From: Aminomonas paucivorans DSM 12260
Lineage (GTDB): Bacteria; Synergistota; Synergistia; Synergistales; Synergistaceae
Assembly: GCF_000165795.1 (NCBI RefSeq)
Contig: NZ_CM001022.1
Coordinates: 2,389,812 to 2,453,811, forward strand
Length of the DNA stretch: 64,000 nucleotides
Direction of reading: 5' to 3'
In this document: one piece after another, positions 1 to 9,210 of the stretch
Layout of the letters: each line of letters opens with the position of its first letter
How positions within the stretch are numbered: position 1 is the first letter of the stretch
Notes under the pieces: model-generated
Database searches by the model: none
Told to the model about the DNA's origin: nothing
What the model saw: only the letters and a program-made list of their open reading frames with translations
Program-made: the position numbers and the translations under genes

Positions 1-1111
1 CACCACCGCCGGGGCCTCGGTGGAGATGGCGTTCTATCTCTTCGCCCCCTATCTGCGCGCCACCGGCTCCCCCCACATGGAGGCCCTGGGATGGATCCTG
101 GGGATCTGCTACGGGTTTTCCGCCTGCCTGCGCCCCCTGGCGGGGCAGCTGGTGGAGCGGGTGGGATCCCGGCGCACCCTCTGCCTGGGCTACGGACTGG
201 TCCTGGGAGGGGCGGCGACGGTGGCCCTGGGGGCCCGTTTTCTTCCTGCCCTGCTGGCGGGGAGAGCCCTCTTGGGGATGGGCTACAGCCTCACCATCGT
301 CTCCTCCACCACCTACCAGATCGCCGCGGTGCCCCCGGAGGCGCTGGGCCGCACCCTCTCCCTCACCGCCGTGGGCTATACCGTCCCCACCCTGCTGGTG
401 CTTCCCGCCCTGGAGGGCCTGCTCCGGGGAGGGCACACGGGGCTGTTCCTCCTCTTTCCCCCCCTCTTCGCCGGAGGGGCCCTCTTCCTGGCCTGGCGCC
501 TCCCCCCGGGGGAGCCTCCCCGGGCGCGGGACGCCGCCCCCGGGACCCCCTTCCGGGACATCCTGAAGGTCCCCGCCTTCCGGACCCTCTTTCTGGCGGT
601 GGTGGTCTTCGCCCTGACCGACGCGGCCACCATGCAGATCTCCGCCCTGGCCCTCTCCAAGGATCTGGTGGCCTCGTGGTTCTTCCTCTCCCAGTCCCTG
701 GTGGCCCTGGGGACGCGGCTCCTCGCCCTGGGCTTCATCGACCGGTTCCCCCGCCGTCGGCTGGTGGTGCTGGCTACGGGGCTCTCCGCGGGAGGGCTGG
801 TGCTGGGGACCTTCGCGGAGGGGCCCCGGCTCTTCCTCGCCGCCGGGGCGGTGTTCGGCCTGGGCATGGGCTTCGGCTTTCCCGCCCTCATGGCCCTCAT
901 CGGGGACGTGGCGGAGCCGAAGCTCCGCCCCCGGGTGTCCGCCCTCTTCTGGCTCTTCTACTCCGCCTGCTTCTTCGTGGCCCCCATCCTCATCGCCCGA
1001 GGCGCCTCTCTCCTGGACTACGACGGGGCCCTGCGGCTTCTGGGGGTCCTCCTCTGCGGGTCCCTCCTGCCCCTGCACCGTCTCCTGAAACGCGGGGACC
1101 CCGCCCCATGA
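1..1111 (+). CDS. MFS transporter, 5'-truncated by window edge
   Basis: Integral membrane transporter of the major facilitator superfamily, substrate unknown. The frame is open from the first base, so the true start lies outside the window; the GTG at 20 and ATG at 26 fall inside what looks like the first helix. Visible are about eleven hydrophobic segments and, after the second, a GQLVERVGSRRTL stretch that fits the conserved MFS loop 2-3 motif. A polar central loop follows around residues 160-180 of the visible part, then a second half of helices. The stop is at 1109-1111. The next 298 bases hold no gene I can support, only GC-rich sequence and a small hairpin at 1372-1388 just before the cupin gene's ribosome binding site. 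Confidence 0.85.
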   Translation, partial: TTAGASVEMAFYLFAPYLRATGSPHMEALGWILGICYGFSACLRPLAGQLVERVGSRRTLCLGYGLVLGGAATVALGARFLPALLAGRALLGMGYSLTIVSSTTYQIAAVPPEALGRTLSLTAVGYTVPTLLVLPALEGLLRGGHTGLFLLFPPLFAGGALFLAWRLPPGEPPRARDAAPGTPFRDILKVPAFRTLFLAVVVFALTDAATMQISALALSKDLVASWFFLSQSLVALGTRLLALGFIDRFPRRRLVVLATGLSAGGLVLGTFAEGPRLFLAAGAVFGLGMGFGFPALMALIGDVAEPKLRPRVSALFWLFYSACFFVAPILIARGASLLDYDGALRLLGVLLCGSLLPLHRLLKRGDPAP

Positions 1112-1409
1112 GCGAAGGGGGGATCCCGTCGACGGCCTCCCCCCCGGAGGAGTCGGACCGCCGCACAGGAAGGGAAGGACGAGCCGTCCCTCCTTGCATC
1201 CCTGGAGCGATACCCCCCATGCACAACGGGCTTTCAGCCTTCCGTAGGATCCGAGAATCCGAATGGATTCACAACCAGGTATCTTTTTGTCCCGTTCTCT
1301 CGAAGAGGGCCCCTCCCCAAATCCCCCGTTTCGTCCAATACGCCCTCCCGGTTTCGGCCTAACCTGAGGTCGGACGCCTCGGGCGTCCCAGGACAAGGAG
1401 GGGATCCAC

Positions 1410-1763
1410 ATGGAGGAAAGGACGGTTCGGGCGTGGACCCGGGCGGAGACGGAGCGTCGGGAGGGGGACCCCCATCCTCGCTTTCCCGGAGTGACCCTGA
1501 AGGAACGGGCGGACGGGGCGGTGCGGGTTCTGACGGTGCGGGTGGAACCGGACCGGGAAATCGGGACCCACAGGCACGAGAGGGAGTGGGAGATCCACCA
1601 GGTGCTTGAGGGTCGAGGGTGCCTGGAGACGGAGGAGGGCACCTTCCCCTACGAGCCCGGGGCGGGAACCCGGATTCCCCCCCGGGTGTCCCATCGGGTG
1701 GCGGCGGGCCCCGAGGGGCTTCTCCTCCTGGCGGTCTTCGCACCCCAGGACGCGTCGGCCTGA
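1410..1763 (+). CDS. small cupin-domain protein
   Basis: Single-domain cupin of 117 residues with no signal peptide, probably cytoplasmic; ligand or reaction unknown. The first cupin motif is seen as GTHRHEREWE followed by a glycine-rich turn, giving the HxH plus Glu metal ligands. The second is the RIPPRVSHRV stretch with the last histidine. The ATG at 1410 has a strong AAGGAGGGG site about 8 bases upstream. A short hairpin (1372-1388) precedes the binding site and a perfect 11-base inverted repeat follows the stop. It may act together with the convergent AraC-type gene downstream, which also has a cupin-like sensor, but nothing in the sequence proves this. Confidence 0.8.
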   Translation: MEERTVRAWTRAETERREGDPHPRFPGVTLKERADGAVRVLTVRVEPDREIGTHRHEREWEIHQVLEGRGCLETEEGTFPYEPGAGTRIPPRVSHRVAAGPEGLLLLAVFAPQDASA

Positions 1764-1777
1764 AACTGCGGGACGAG

Positions 1778-1817
1778 GACCGAGGCGACCTCCCGGAAGG
1801 GCTCTCTCGCCTCGGTC
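1778..1817 (+). terminator. hairpin after the cupin gene
   Basis: Perfect 11-base inverted repeat (GACCGAGGCGA and its complement) with an 18-base loop that holds a smaller CCC/GGG hairpin. There is no T-tract, so it would be a weak or factor-assisted terminator. Confidence 0.5.
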
Positions 1818-1822
1818 CCTGA

Positions 1823-2064
1823 CCGGGGTTCCCCGGTGCCCAACCTCACCCGCCCCTCCCGGACGGAGCGTCCCTGCCGCCTCCGGGGCTCCCGCTGCAT
1901 CCCCAGGACGTCTTCGGGGTCTCCTCCTTCGGTGAGGATCTCCTGCCGGGGACGTGCTCCTGATCCCCTGCCAGGGGGCCACCACCTTCCGCCTCGCCCC
2001 ATCGTTCCTCAAGCCCCTGCCCCCGTTGGGGGAACTGCCCGCCCCCGATACTGCTCCGGCGTGA
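1823..2064 (+). pseudogene. possible frameshifted gene remnant
   Basis: Two adjacent frames read like ordinary protein if joined at the G-run at 1948-1951. The first gives ...HPQDVFGVSSFGEDLLPG and then stops at 1961. The second starts as GDVLLIPCQGATTFRLAP and ends with a TGA at 2062-2064. One extra G would make a continuous frame. The second part resembles the tail of a cupin or sugar-isomerase type beta fold, but I cannot name a family. No start codon or ribosome binding site is evident, and the last 56 bases overlap the end of the opposing AraC gene. High-GC DNA throws up many false open frames, so confidence is low. Confidence 0.25.
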
Positions 2065-2644
2065 GTCCCCAGAGGCGGCGAAACTCCCGGATCAGGTGGG
2101 ACTGATCCGCATAGCCGCAGAGCGCGGCGACCTCCGCCCCGGAGGCGCCCTCCAGGAGAAGCGCTCCGGCGCGCCAGAGGCGCCGAAGCCGTTTCCCCCG
2201 GAAGGACGAAACTCCCGAACCACGAAGGCATCCGGCCAAGGGGATCGCGCCCTCCGCAGCTCGGGCCAGCTCTTCCGGCGTGCGGGGAAGGGCGTCTCCC
2301 CACCCGAGACGGACCCAGGGACGCCGACTCAGACGGGGAGGGAATCCTTCCGCCCAAAGGCCCCAACGCCCCGGGGCAAGACGCATCCCCTCCAGCATCC
2401 CCTCGCCTCGCCCGCATCGGTGCGTCGTCCCCGGAGGGATCGCCAGGAGATCCTCCGGTCCCAGCAGGATCTCCTGCCCTCCGAAGCGGAAGCTCCAGGT
2501 CCCGAGACGGGAGAGCACCAAGCACCCCCCGCGATGGAGGTGAAGTCCCACCTCCCCTCGGACACCTTCCACCCGGAACCGTTCCTCCTCCGGGTCTCTT
2601 CCGTCCCGTCGAAGGCGAACCCTCGTACCCGGCGGTCGCCCCAT
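2009..2644 (-). CDS. AraC-family transcriptional regulator
   Basis: Cytoplasmic DNA-binding regulator of about 211 residues. The N-terminal half looks like a cupin sensor ([12 protein letters not shown], then a [16 protein letters not shown] stretch). The C-terminal roughly 50 residues hold the second AraC helix-turn-helix, with the recognisable [20 protein letters not shown] signature. The first helix-turn-helix (near [14 protein letters not shown]) is compressed, so the protein is shorter than the usual 250-300 residues. I chose the ATG at 2644 because a GGGGGAGGAGC site lies directly upstream; the frame stays open further 5' but has no better site. It converges on the cupin gene. Target genes are unknown; the divergent chemoreceptor gene is one candidate. 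Confidence 0.75.
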   Translation of the reverse strand: MGRPPGTRVRLRRDGRDPEEERFRVEGVRGEVGLHLHRGGCLVLSRLGTWSFRFGGQEILLGPEDLLAIPPGTTHRCGRGEGMLEGMRLAPGRWGLWAEGFPPRLSRRPWVRLGWGDALPRTPEELARAAEGAIPLAGCLRGSGVSSFRGKRLRRLWRAGALLLEGASGAEVAALCGYADQSHLIREFRRLWGLTPEQYRGRAVPPTGAGA

Positions 2645-2774
2645 GCTCCTCCCCCTCCAAGACATCCCCGGAATCCCGTTCCTCCCGGAGTGTAATGCGA
2701 CAACCCCCCAAAAAGGGTACAATTGGGGCCGCGTCTCAAAAAGCCCTCTACAACCAATCTTCGGAAGGAGTGGA

Positions 2775-4808
2775 ATGGACTTGACCATCCGCGGACGTCT
2801 GACCTTTCTTGCCCTGGGGATTCTGGGAGCGGTTCTCGTCATGGGGGGGCTGGCCTACGTGAACAGCCGATCCCTGGCCACCCGCCAGATGGAGGAGACG
2901 GGGAGCTTCGCCTCCGAGGCCGCGGCGGCCAACGTGGAGCTGTACCTCCAGAAACGGGCCAACCTGCTGGAGGACGTGGCCACGGCGGTGGAGCAGATGG
3001 CCGCTTCGGGGGCGTCGCAGCAGCAGATCCTGGACGTCCTGACCCAATGGACCAAGAAGACGGAGAACTTGAGCCTCACGGGGTTCTACGGGGTGGTCCA
3101 GGGGACCTACCTGGACGGCTCCGGCTGGGTCCCCCCGGCGGACTACGTCCCCACGGAACGCCCCTGGTACAAGGCCGCCAGCGCCGCGGGCAAGCTGGTG
3201 TTCACGGACCCCTACGTGGACGCCCAGCGGGGGGATCTGGTGGTCACCATCGCCCGCCCCCTGGCGGGACCCGACGGGGCATCCCTGGGCATCCTGGCCA
3301 ACGACGCCACCCTGGCGGAGCTGGCCAAGTTCGTCTCGGAGCGGCGCATCCAGGGGAAGGGCTTCGGCTTCCTGGTGGGCCCCGACGGGACGATCCTCTC
3401 CCACCCGGACAAGAAGCTCATCCTGAAGGAGAACGTGGCCAAAGCGGGGACACGCATCCCCCCGGAGCTGGCGGCGGCGGGGCAGGCCATGATCCAGGGC
3501 AAGACCGGGTCGGCGACCTACACCTTCGACGGGCAGCGACGGGACCTGTTCTTCCGTCCCCTTTCCAACGGCTGGAGCTTGGGGCTTACGGTGCCGGAGG
3601 CGGACCTGACCGCCCCCGTGAAGGCCCTGGGGATGCGGCAGCTCCTGGTGGGCCTGCTGGCTCTGGCTGTCTCGGGGGGGCTCCTCTTCTCCGTGTCCCG
3701 CTCCATCCTCGGCCCCCTGAACCGGCTCCTGGAAACCACGGAGCGGGTCAAGGCGGGGGACCTCACCGTCCAGGCGGGCCTCGCCTCCCGGGATGAGCTG
3801 GCCCGGGTGGGGCGGGCCCTGGACGAGGTCATCGAGACCCAGAGGGGCTTCTTCCGGGAGCTGAAATCCCAGAGCGACCGCATGGGGGATCAGTCCCGGG
3901 GCATGGAGGAGGTCGCCCGGACCTCCCGGGACATCGTGGACACGGTGCGGGAGCAGACCGAGGGGCTCCGGCAGGCGGCGGACGAGAACGCCCAGGCCAT
4001 CGAGACGGGGAACGCGGGCATCGAGGAAGTGGCCTCCTCCGCCCAGGGAGCCGCCAAGGCCGCCGCCGAGGCCTCGGGGCAGGCGGAGACCCTTCGCTCC
4101 ACCGCCGAAGGAGCCCAGGGGGTGGTGCGGTCCAACACCGCCCGGGTGGGGGAGATGGCGGGATCCTTCCGCCAGGTGGCCGACGCGGTGGGACACCTGA
4201 AGGAACAGGCGGGGCAGATCGGCAGCATCGTGGCCACCATCGGGGGCATCGCGGACCAGACCAACCTGCTGGCCCTGAACGCCGCCATCGAGGCGGCCCG
4301 GGCGGGGGAGGCGGGACGGGGCTTCGCCGTGGTGGCGGAGGAGGTCCGCAAGCTGGCGGAGGAGAGCAACACCGCGGCCAAGCAGATCGGGGACCTGGCG
4401 GGGGCCATCGCCCAGGGCACCGAGTCGGCGGTGCGCTCCGCCTCCCAGGGGGTCTCCCTGGCGGCCACGGCGGAGGAACAGACCCGGTCCATGCAGGACC
4501 AGATCGACGACATGCTGGGGGCGGTGTCCCGCATCGTGGACCAGATCCAGAGCGTGGCCGCCACGGCGCAGGAACAGTCCGCCTCCTCCCAGGAGATGGC
4601 GGCCTCCATGGACCGGATCGCCCAGGGGGCGGACCACACCCGCCAGGGCGCGGACCGCATCGCCGGAGAGATCCGCTCCATGACGGATCTGGCGGAACGC
4701 CTGGGGGCCTTCTCCCAGGACATGGAGCACATCTCCGGCGGGGTGGCCCAGCACCTGGCCCGATTCCGGATCGAAGGCGACGGGCCGGCCCGCGCCCTGA
4801 AAGGATGA
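2775..4808 (+). CDS. methyl-accepting chemotaxis protein with dCache-type sensor
   Basis: Inner-membrane chemoreceptor of 677 residues. It has an N-terminal membrane helix (about 10-28) and a periplasmic sensor with a dCache-like core ([10 protein letters not shown] near residue 130, then FTDPYVD). A second membrane helix lies at about 290-312, followed by a HAMP linker and a long cytoplasmic coiled coil. The signalling tip ([20 protein letters not shown], then [18 protein letters not shown]) is at about 485-535. The start ATG at 2775 has AAGGAG 5 bases upstream; earlier in-frame ATGs lack a site. The dCache fold typically binds amino acids or small carboxylates, which fits an amino-acid fermenter, but the ligand is not shown. 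Its stop overlaps the start of the next gene by 4 bases. Confidence 0.93.
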   Translation: MDLTIRGRLTFLALGILGAVLVMGGLAYVNSRSLATRQMEETGSFASEAAAANVELYLQKRANLLEDVATAVEQMAASGASQQQILDVLTQWTKKTENLSLTGFYGVVQGTYLDGSGWVPPADYVPTERPWYKAASAAGKLVFTDPYVDAQRGDLVVTIARPLAGPDGASLGILANDATLAELAKFVSERRIQGKGFGFLVGPDGTILSHPDKKLILKENVAKAGTRIPPELAAAGQAMIQGKTGSATYTFDGQRRDLFFRPLSNGWSLGLTVPEADLTAPVKALGMRQLLVGLLALAVSGGLLFSVSRSILGPLNRLLETTERVKAGDLTVQAGLASRDELARVGRALDEVIETQRGFFRELKSQSDRMGDQSRGMEEVARTSRDIVDTVREQTEGLRQAADENAQAIETGNAGIEEVASSAQGAAKAAAEASGQAETLRSTAEGAQGVVRSNTARVGEMAGSFRQVADAVGHLKEQAGQIGSIVATIGGIADQTNLLALNAAIEAARAGEAGRGFAVVAEEVRKLAEESNTAAKQIGDLAGAIAQGTESAVRSASQGVSLAATAEEQTRSMQDQIDDMLGAVSRIVDQIQSVAATAQEQSASSQEMAASMDRIAQGADHTRQGADRIAGEIRSMTDLAERLGAFSQDMEHISGGVAQHLARFRIEGDGPARALKG

Positions 4809-6685
4809 GATCTCTGGTGAAGACCCTGACCCTGGCGGCCCTGTCCCTCTGGATGGCCGCTGCCTCCCAACCAGCCCTGGCCTCCGGGAGCGTGCCCAAG
4901 CGCAGCGAGATCCCCGAACCCCTCCGTTGGAAGCTGGAGGACATCTACCCCACCGACGAGGCCTGGGAGGCGGACTACGCCGCCGCCAAGGAGGCCCTGC
5001 CCCGGATGCAGTCCTTCCGGGGAACCCTGGGGCGATCCCCCCGGGACCTGCTGGCCTGCCTCGTCGCCCGGGACGACCTGGGGATCCGCGTGGGAAAACT
5101 GGTGGTGTACGCCACCATGCGCAGCCACGAGGACACGGCGAACCCGGTCTACCAGGCCCTGGCGGACCGGGCCTCGACCCTCTCCGTGCAGGTCTCCGAG
5201 GCGGGGAGCTTCGTCGTCCCGGAGATCCTCTCGGTGCCGGAAAAGACCCTGCAGGACTTCCAGACCCGGGAGCCCGGCCTGGCCCCCTACCGCTTCACCC
5301 TGTCGGAGCTGCTCCGCCAGAAGGCCCACGTGCTCTCCCAGCCCGAGGAGGCCCTCCTGGCAGGGATGGGGGAGGTGCTCCAGGCACCGGAAGGCGCCTT
5401 CTCCATGCTCACCAACGCGGACCTGAAGTTCCCCCAGATCACCGACGAGAAGGGCAAGACCGTGGAACTCTCGGAGGAGCGCTACGCCAAGTTCCTGCGC
5501 AGCCCCGACCGGAAGGTCCGGGAGGCGGCCTTCCGGGGCCTCTTCGAGACCTACGGGAAGCTCCGCAACACCCTGGGGGCCACCTTCAGCGGGGCCGTCA
5601 AGGGAAGCGCCTTCGTCGCCCGGGCCCGGAAGTACCCCTCCTCCCTGGCGGCGGCCCTGGATGGGGACGCGATCCCCGAGTCGGTCTACCACAACGTGGT
5701 GGACACCATCGAGAAGAACCTGGCCCCTCTGCACCGCTACATGGCCCTGCGGCGGCGCATCCTGGGGCTGGCGAAGCTGGCCCCCTGGGACCTCTACGTC
5801 CCCCTGGTGGCGGACCCGGACCGGGAAATCCCCTGGGAGCGGGCGGTGGAACAGGTGACGGCGGGACTGACCCCCCTGGGGCCGGACTACCTGGGAGACC
5901 TGAAGGCGGGGCTTTCCTCCCAGTGGGTGGACGTGCTGGAGAACCAGGGCAAGCGCAGCGGAGCCTACTCCTGGGGCAGCTACGGCACCCATCCCTACAT
6001 CCTGATGAACTACAACGGGACCCTCCACGACGTGTTCACCCTGGCCCACGAGCTGGGGCACTCCCTCCACTCCTTCTACTCCAACCGGAGCCAGCCCTAC
6101 GCGGACGCGGGGTACACCACCTTCGTGGCGGAGGTGGCCTCCACCACCAACGAGGCCCTGCTGCTGGACCACCTTCTCCGGGAGGCCCGGGACCAGAACA
6201 CCAAGCTCTTCCTGCTGAACCAGCGGCTGGAGCAAATCCGCACCACCGTGTACCGCCAGGCCCTCTTCGCCTCCTTCGAGCGCACGGTGCACCGCCGGGT
6301 GGAGGCGGGGGAGGCCCTGACCCCCGAGGACCTGGGCAAGCTGTGGCACCAGCTCAACGAACGCTACTACGGCCCGGACCTGGAGGTGGACCCCCTGCTG
6401 GACGGGGAGTGGTCCCGCATCCCCCACTTCTACTCCCCCTTTTACGTGTTCCAGTACGCCACGGGCTACGCCGCCGCCACCTCCCTGTCCCGGCAGATCC
6501 AGAAGGGAGGGGAGCCCGCCCGGAAGCGCTACCTCCACATGCTGACCCGGGGGGGATCCGCCCACCCCATCGACCTGCTGCGGGACGCGGGGGTGGACAT
6601 GGCCACCCCCCAGCCCCTGCTGGACACCCTCCGGGTCTTCGAGGAGACCCTGGATGCCTTCGAGGAGCTGGCAAACCAGAAGTAA
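4805..6685 (+). CDS. pepF: oligoendopeptidase F-type metallopeptidase (M3) with signal peptide
   Basis: Zinc metallopeptidase of 626 residues that cleaves short peptides. The catalytic HELGH is at about residues 415-419, and the third zinc ligand region is [14 protein letters not shown]. The PepF signature [15 protein letters not shown] precedes the zinc motif. Unlike the usual cytoplasmic PepF, residues 1-27 form a classical signal peptide (basic start, hydrophobic core, ending ALASG), so the enzyme is probably exported to the periplasm. The ATG lies inside the ATGA overlap with the chemoreceptor stop, which indicates one transcript and translational coupling. A strong hairpin terminator follows. 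Coupling suggests that peptide breakdown and chemotaxis toward the products are linked; that is inference. Confidence 0.92.
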   Translation: MRSLVKTLTLAALSLWMAAASQPALASGSVPKRSEIPEPLRWKLEDIYPTDEAWEADYAAAKEALPRMQSFRGTLGRSPRDLLACLVARDDLGIRVGKLVVYATMRSHEDTANPVYQALADRASTLSVQVSEAGSFVVPEILSVPEKTLQDFQTREPGLAPYRFTLSELLRQKAHVLSQPEEALLAGMGEVLQAPEGAFSMLTNADLKFPQITDEKGKTVELSEERYAKFLRSPDRKVREAAFRGLFETYGKLRNTLGATFSGAVKGSAFVARARKYPSSLAAALDGDAIPESVYHNVVDTIEKNLAPLHRYMALRRRILGLAKLAPWDLYVPLVADPDREIPWERAVEQVTAGLTPLGPDYLGDLKAGLSSQWVDVLENQGKRSGAYSWGSYGTHPYILMNYNGTLHDVFTLAHELGHSLHSFYSNRSQPYADAGYTTFVAEVASTTNEALLLDHLLREARDQNTKLFLLNQRLEQIRTTVYRQALFASFERTVHRRVEAGEALTPEDLGKLWHQLNERYYGPDLEVDPLLDGEWSRIPHFYSPFYVFQYATGYAAATSLSRQIQKGGEPARKRYLHMLTRGGSAHPIDLLRDAGVDMATPQPLLDTLRVFEETLDAFEELANQK

Positions 6686-6703
6686 CCCACCTCCTTTCCC
6701 AAG

Positions 6704-6747
6704 CCCCGCAAGAGGGGCCCCGCCACAGCGGGGCCCCTCTTGCGGGG
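6704..6747 (+). terminator. strong hairpin terminator after pepF
   Basis: A perfect 20-base stem (starting CCCCGCAAGAGG) with a CACA loop, directly after the pepF stop. It lacks a T-run, as do most hairpins in this GC-rich window. Confidence 0.75.
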
Positions 6748-6830
6748 GTGCCTCCCCCAGACGTACCGTCCCCTCGTCCGACGATCCGACACCCCCCCTT
6801 CCGCAAGGACCAACCCCACGACCGGGGAGG

Positions 6831-6836
6831 TATAAT
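6831..6836 (+). promoter_or_regulatory. -10 box (TATAAT) before the ABC transporter operon
   Basis: Perfect TATAAT about 34 bases upstream of the GTG start of the solute-binding protein gene. No good -35 hexamer is seen at 16-19 bases. Confidence 0.5.
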
Positions 6837-6869
6837 CAGGAACTGTCGAATCACCGGAGGTGGAACGCC

Positions 6870-7814
6870 GTGAGCAAAACCCCTTTCTCCTTCCTTTCGT
6901 TGCGGATGGGAGGCGCGATCCTGGGCCTGCTCCTCGGGACCCTGCTTCTCGCCCTTCCCTGCGAGGCCCTCACCCTGCACCACCCCCTGGGCCCCTCCCT
7001 GCTGGCGGCCACGGGGATCCTGGATCGAAGCTCCCTGGGCTCGGTTCCCCTCGTCCTGCGTCCCTGGCGGAGCCTGGAGGAGGCGGGGGCCGTGCTGGCC
7101 AAAGAGCCTGGGGGCCTGGCGGTGCTTCCCACCACCACCGCCGCCTTCCTGGCGGAGCGGGGCATCCCCCTGCACCTCCTGGGGGTACACCTCTGGAAGG
7201 CCTTCTTCCTCCTGAGCTCCCGGGAAAACCCCCTCAAAGACCTTTCCGCCGCCGGGGGGACGCGAATCCTGGTGCCCTTCGGACGGGGGGACGTGGCGGA
7301 CGGGGTGCTGCGGACCCTGCTGAAGGCCTCTTCGGTCCGGAACGTGAAGCTCCTCTACGCCTCGCCCCAGGAAGGGGTGGCCCTGCTGGCGGCGGGGAAG
7401 ATCGACGGGGCGGTGCTTCCGGAGCCCTTCGCCACCCTGGCGCGACGCGGGGGAGCCCACGCCCTGGACCTCCAGGTCGAGTGGGCCCGGCGCTTCGGAG
7501 GGCGGCCCCGGCTTCCCGTGACGGGGCTCTTCCGGGTGGGGACCCTGGACCCGGCGACGGAGCAGGCCGCGGTGGCAGCGTTCCAGCGAAGCGTCGCCCG
7601 GGCCCTTCGGGATCCCCAAGGGGCGGGGGCCGTGGCGGCGGAGACGCTGCACATGGAACCCGCCCTGGTGCGGGAGGCGGGCAGAAGGCTCACCCTGGAG
7701 TTCGTCCCTCCCCGGGCGGCCGCCCCGGAGCTGCGGCGGTTCTTCCAGATCCTCTCCCGCCACGCCCCGGAGACCCTGCCCCCGACCCCCGACCGGGCCC
7801 TGGACCTCCCCTGA
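6870..7814 (+). CDS. ABC transporter substrate-binding protein, NitT/TauT type
   Basis: Periplasmic binding protein of 314 residues for a nitrate/sulfonate/taurine-class ABC importer; the ligand may equally be a thiamine precursor or another small molecule. A signal peptide (residues 1-33, ending LPCEA) is followed by the two-lobed fold, with a GGTRILVPFGRGDVADGVLR hinge region and LLAAGKIDGAVLPEPFA, which is typical of this class. GTG at 6870 is chosen: GGAGG lies 9 bases upstream and the signal peptide begins right there. The stop is 2 bases from the start of the permease gene, forming a three-gene operon with it and the ATPase. Confidence 0.85.
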   Translation: MSKTPFSFLSLRMGGAILGLLLGTLLLALPCEALTLHHPLGPSLLAATGILDRSSLGSVPLVLRPWRSLEEAGAVLAKEPGGLAVLPTTTAAFLAERGIPLHLLGVHLWKAFFLLSSRENPLKDLSAAGGTRILVPFGRGDVADGVLRTLLKASSVRNVKLLYASPQEGVALLAAGKIDGAVLPEPFATLARRGGAHALDLQVEWARRFGGRPRLPVTGLFRVGTLDPATEQAAVAAFQRSVARALRDPQGAGAVAAETLHMEPALVREAGRRLTLEFVPPRAAAPELRRFFQILSRHAPETLPPTPDRALDLP

Positions 7815-7816
7815 GC

Positions 7817-8540
7817 ATGCGCACCGCCGGCGTCCTGGGTCTGCTGGCCCTCTGGCAGGGCGCGGCCGTCCTCCTGGGGCCCCGGGGCCGGCTGATCCTC
7901 CCGCCCCCCCCGGGCCGTCCTGGAGCGGCTCTTCACCCTGGGAGCGGAGGGGGCCTTCTGGGCGGACGGGGGACGCACCCTCCTGGAGGTGTCCGCCGCC
8001 CTGGGACTGATCCTGGGGCTGGGGCTGTTTCTGGGGGTGGCCCTGGGGGCCTCCCGGCGCCTGGACGCCCTCTGCGAACCCGCCCTGGCTCTGCTTCAGG
8101 CCACCCCGGTGGTCTCCTGGCTGGCCCTGGCGGTGTTCGCCTTCGGCATCGGCTGGCGGGGACCGGTGCTCCTCACCACCCTGAACCTCCTTCCCCTGGC
8201 GACCCTGACGGTGCGGTCGGGGTTCCGCAGCGTGGACGGGGAGCTGCTGGAGATGGCCCGGGTCTTCCGGGTGCCCCGGGGGCGGGTGCTGGCCCGGATC
8301 GTGCTGCCCTCCCTGCGCCCCTTCCTAGGGGCGGCCCTGGACGTGGCGGCCCCGGGGGCGTGGAAGGCGGTGCTGGTGACGGAGTACCTCTGCGGCGACG
8401 GGGGGTGGGGGGTGCGCCTCGCCTGGGCCCGGCAGACCGTGGACACCCCCGCCCTCTACGCCGTGACCCTGGCGGCGGTGCTGGGGGGCTGGGGCTTCGA
8501 GCGGCTCCTGCGCCGCCTGGGGAGGCGGTTCTCGTGCTGA
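7817..8540 (+). CDS. ABC transporter permease, NitT/TauT type, frameshifted in a C8 tract
   Basis: Inner-membrane permease of the binding-protein-dependent importer. The frame that starts at ATG 7817 (MRTAGVLGLLALWQGAAVLL, first helix) runs into a run of eight C at 7904-7911. The rest of the protein continues in another frame from RAVLERLFTLGAEGAFWADG to the stop at 8538-8540. Removing one C gives a continuous protein of about 240 residues, a normal length for the family. The ABC permease loop EMARVFRVPRGRVLARIVLP is intact. This is either a real frameshift, a phase-variable homopolymer or a sequencing error. The GTG at 7989 could start only a truncated form. Overlaps the ATPase gene. Confidence 0.75.
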
Positions 8541-9139
8541 CCCTGCGGGGCGTGGGGGTGACCTACGGGGACCGATGGGTCCTGCGGGGCCTGGACCTGA
8601 CCCTGCCTCCGGGAGAGCGGGCGGCGGTGCTGGGCCCCTCGGGGTGCGGCAAGACCACCCTGCTCCGGGTGGCCGCGGGCCTGCTGACGCCCCGGGAGGG
8701 ACGGGCCGACCGATCCTGCCGCAAGCTGGCCTACGCTTTCCAGGAGCCCCGGCTGGTCCCGTGGCTTTCCCTGGAGGAGAACCTGCTCCTGGTGCTGGGG
8801 GAGACCACCACCCCCGCACCCGTCCGGGATCTGGCAGAACGCTTCGGCCTGACGCCCCTGCTGAAGCAAAGGGCCCGCACCCTCTCGGGGGGACAGCGGC
8901 AACGGGCGGGGCTGGTACGGGCCCTTTCGGTGCGGCCGGACCTGCTCCTCCTGGACGAACCCTTCGCCTCCCTGGACCGGCCGACCCGAGATCGGCTCCT
9001 GAAGGAGACGGCGGATCGGATCCACCGGGAGGGAACCGCCCTCCTCCTGGTGACCCATGACCCCACCGAGGCCCGGACCCTGGCGGAGCGAATCCTGGAA
9101 CTGCCCGACCTCGCGGCCCCGGCATCGGATCTTTCCTGA
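8534..9139 (+). CDS. ABC transporter ATP-binding protein, NitT/TauT type
   Basis: Cytoplasmic ATPase of 201 residues, energising the importer encoded with it. Walker A is GPSGCGKTT (near residue 35), the Q-loop region is [10 protein letters not shown], the signature is [15 protein letters not shown], and Walker B is [12 protein letters not shown] with the H-switch in VTHDPTEA. It is short for the family because the C-terminal extension is missing. The GTG start overlaps the permease stop by 7 bases and has GGAGG 8 bases upstream. A TATACT-like -10 at 9154-9159 lies after the stop and may serve the next gene. Confidence 0.88.
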   Translation: MLTLRGVGVTYGDRWVLRGLDLTLPPGERAAVLGPSGCGKTTLLRVAAGLLTPREGRADRSCRKLAYAFQEPRLVPWLSLEENLLLVLGETTTPAPVRDLAERFGLTPLLKQRARTLSGGQRQRAGLVRALSVRPDLLLLDEPFASLDRPTRDRLLKETADRIHREGTALLLVTHDPTEARTLAERILELPDLAAPASDLS

Positions 9140-9210
9140 CGCCCCGAAAGCGCTATACTACAACACAGTAAAGAAACATCGCGACAATGCACCCCCGATG
9201 GAGGACAAAC

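Noticed and set aside
1112-1409. A small protein gene in the gap after the MFS gene
   Set aside because: The open frames there are short, Pro/Arg-rich and lack ribosome binding sites.
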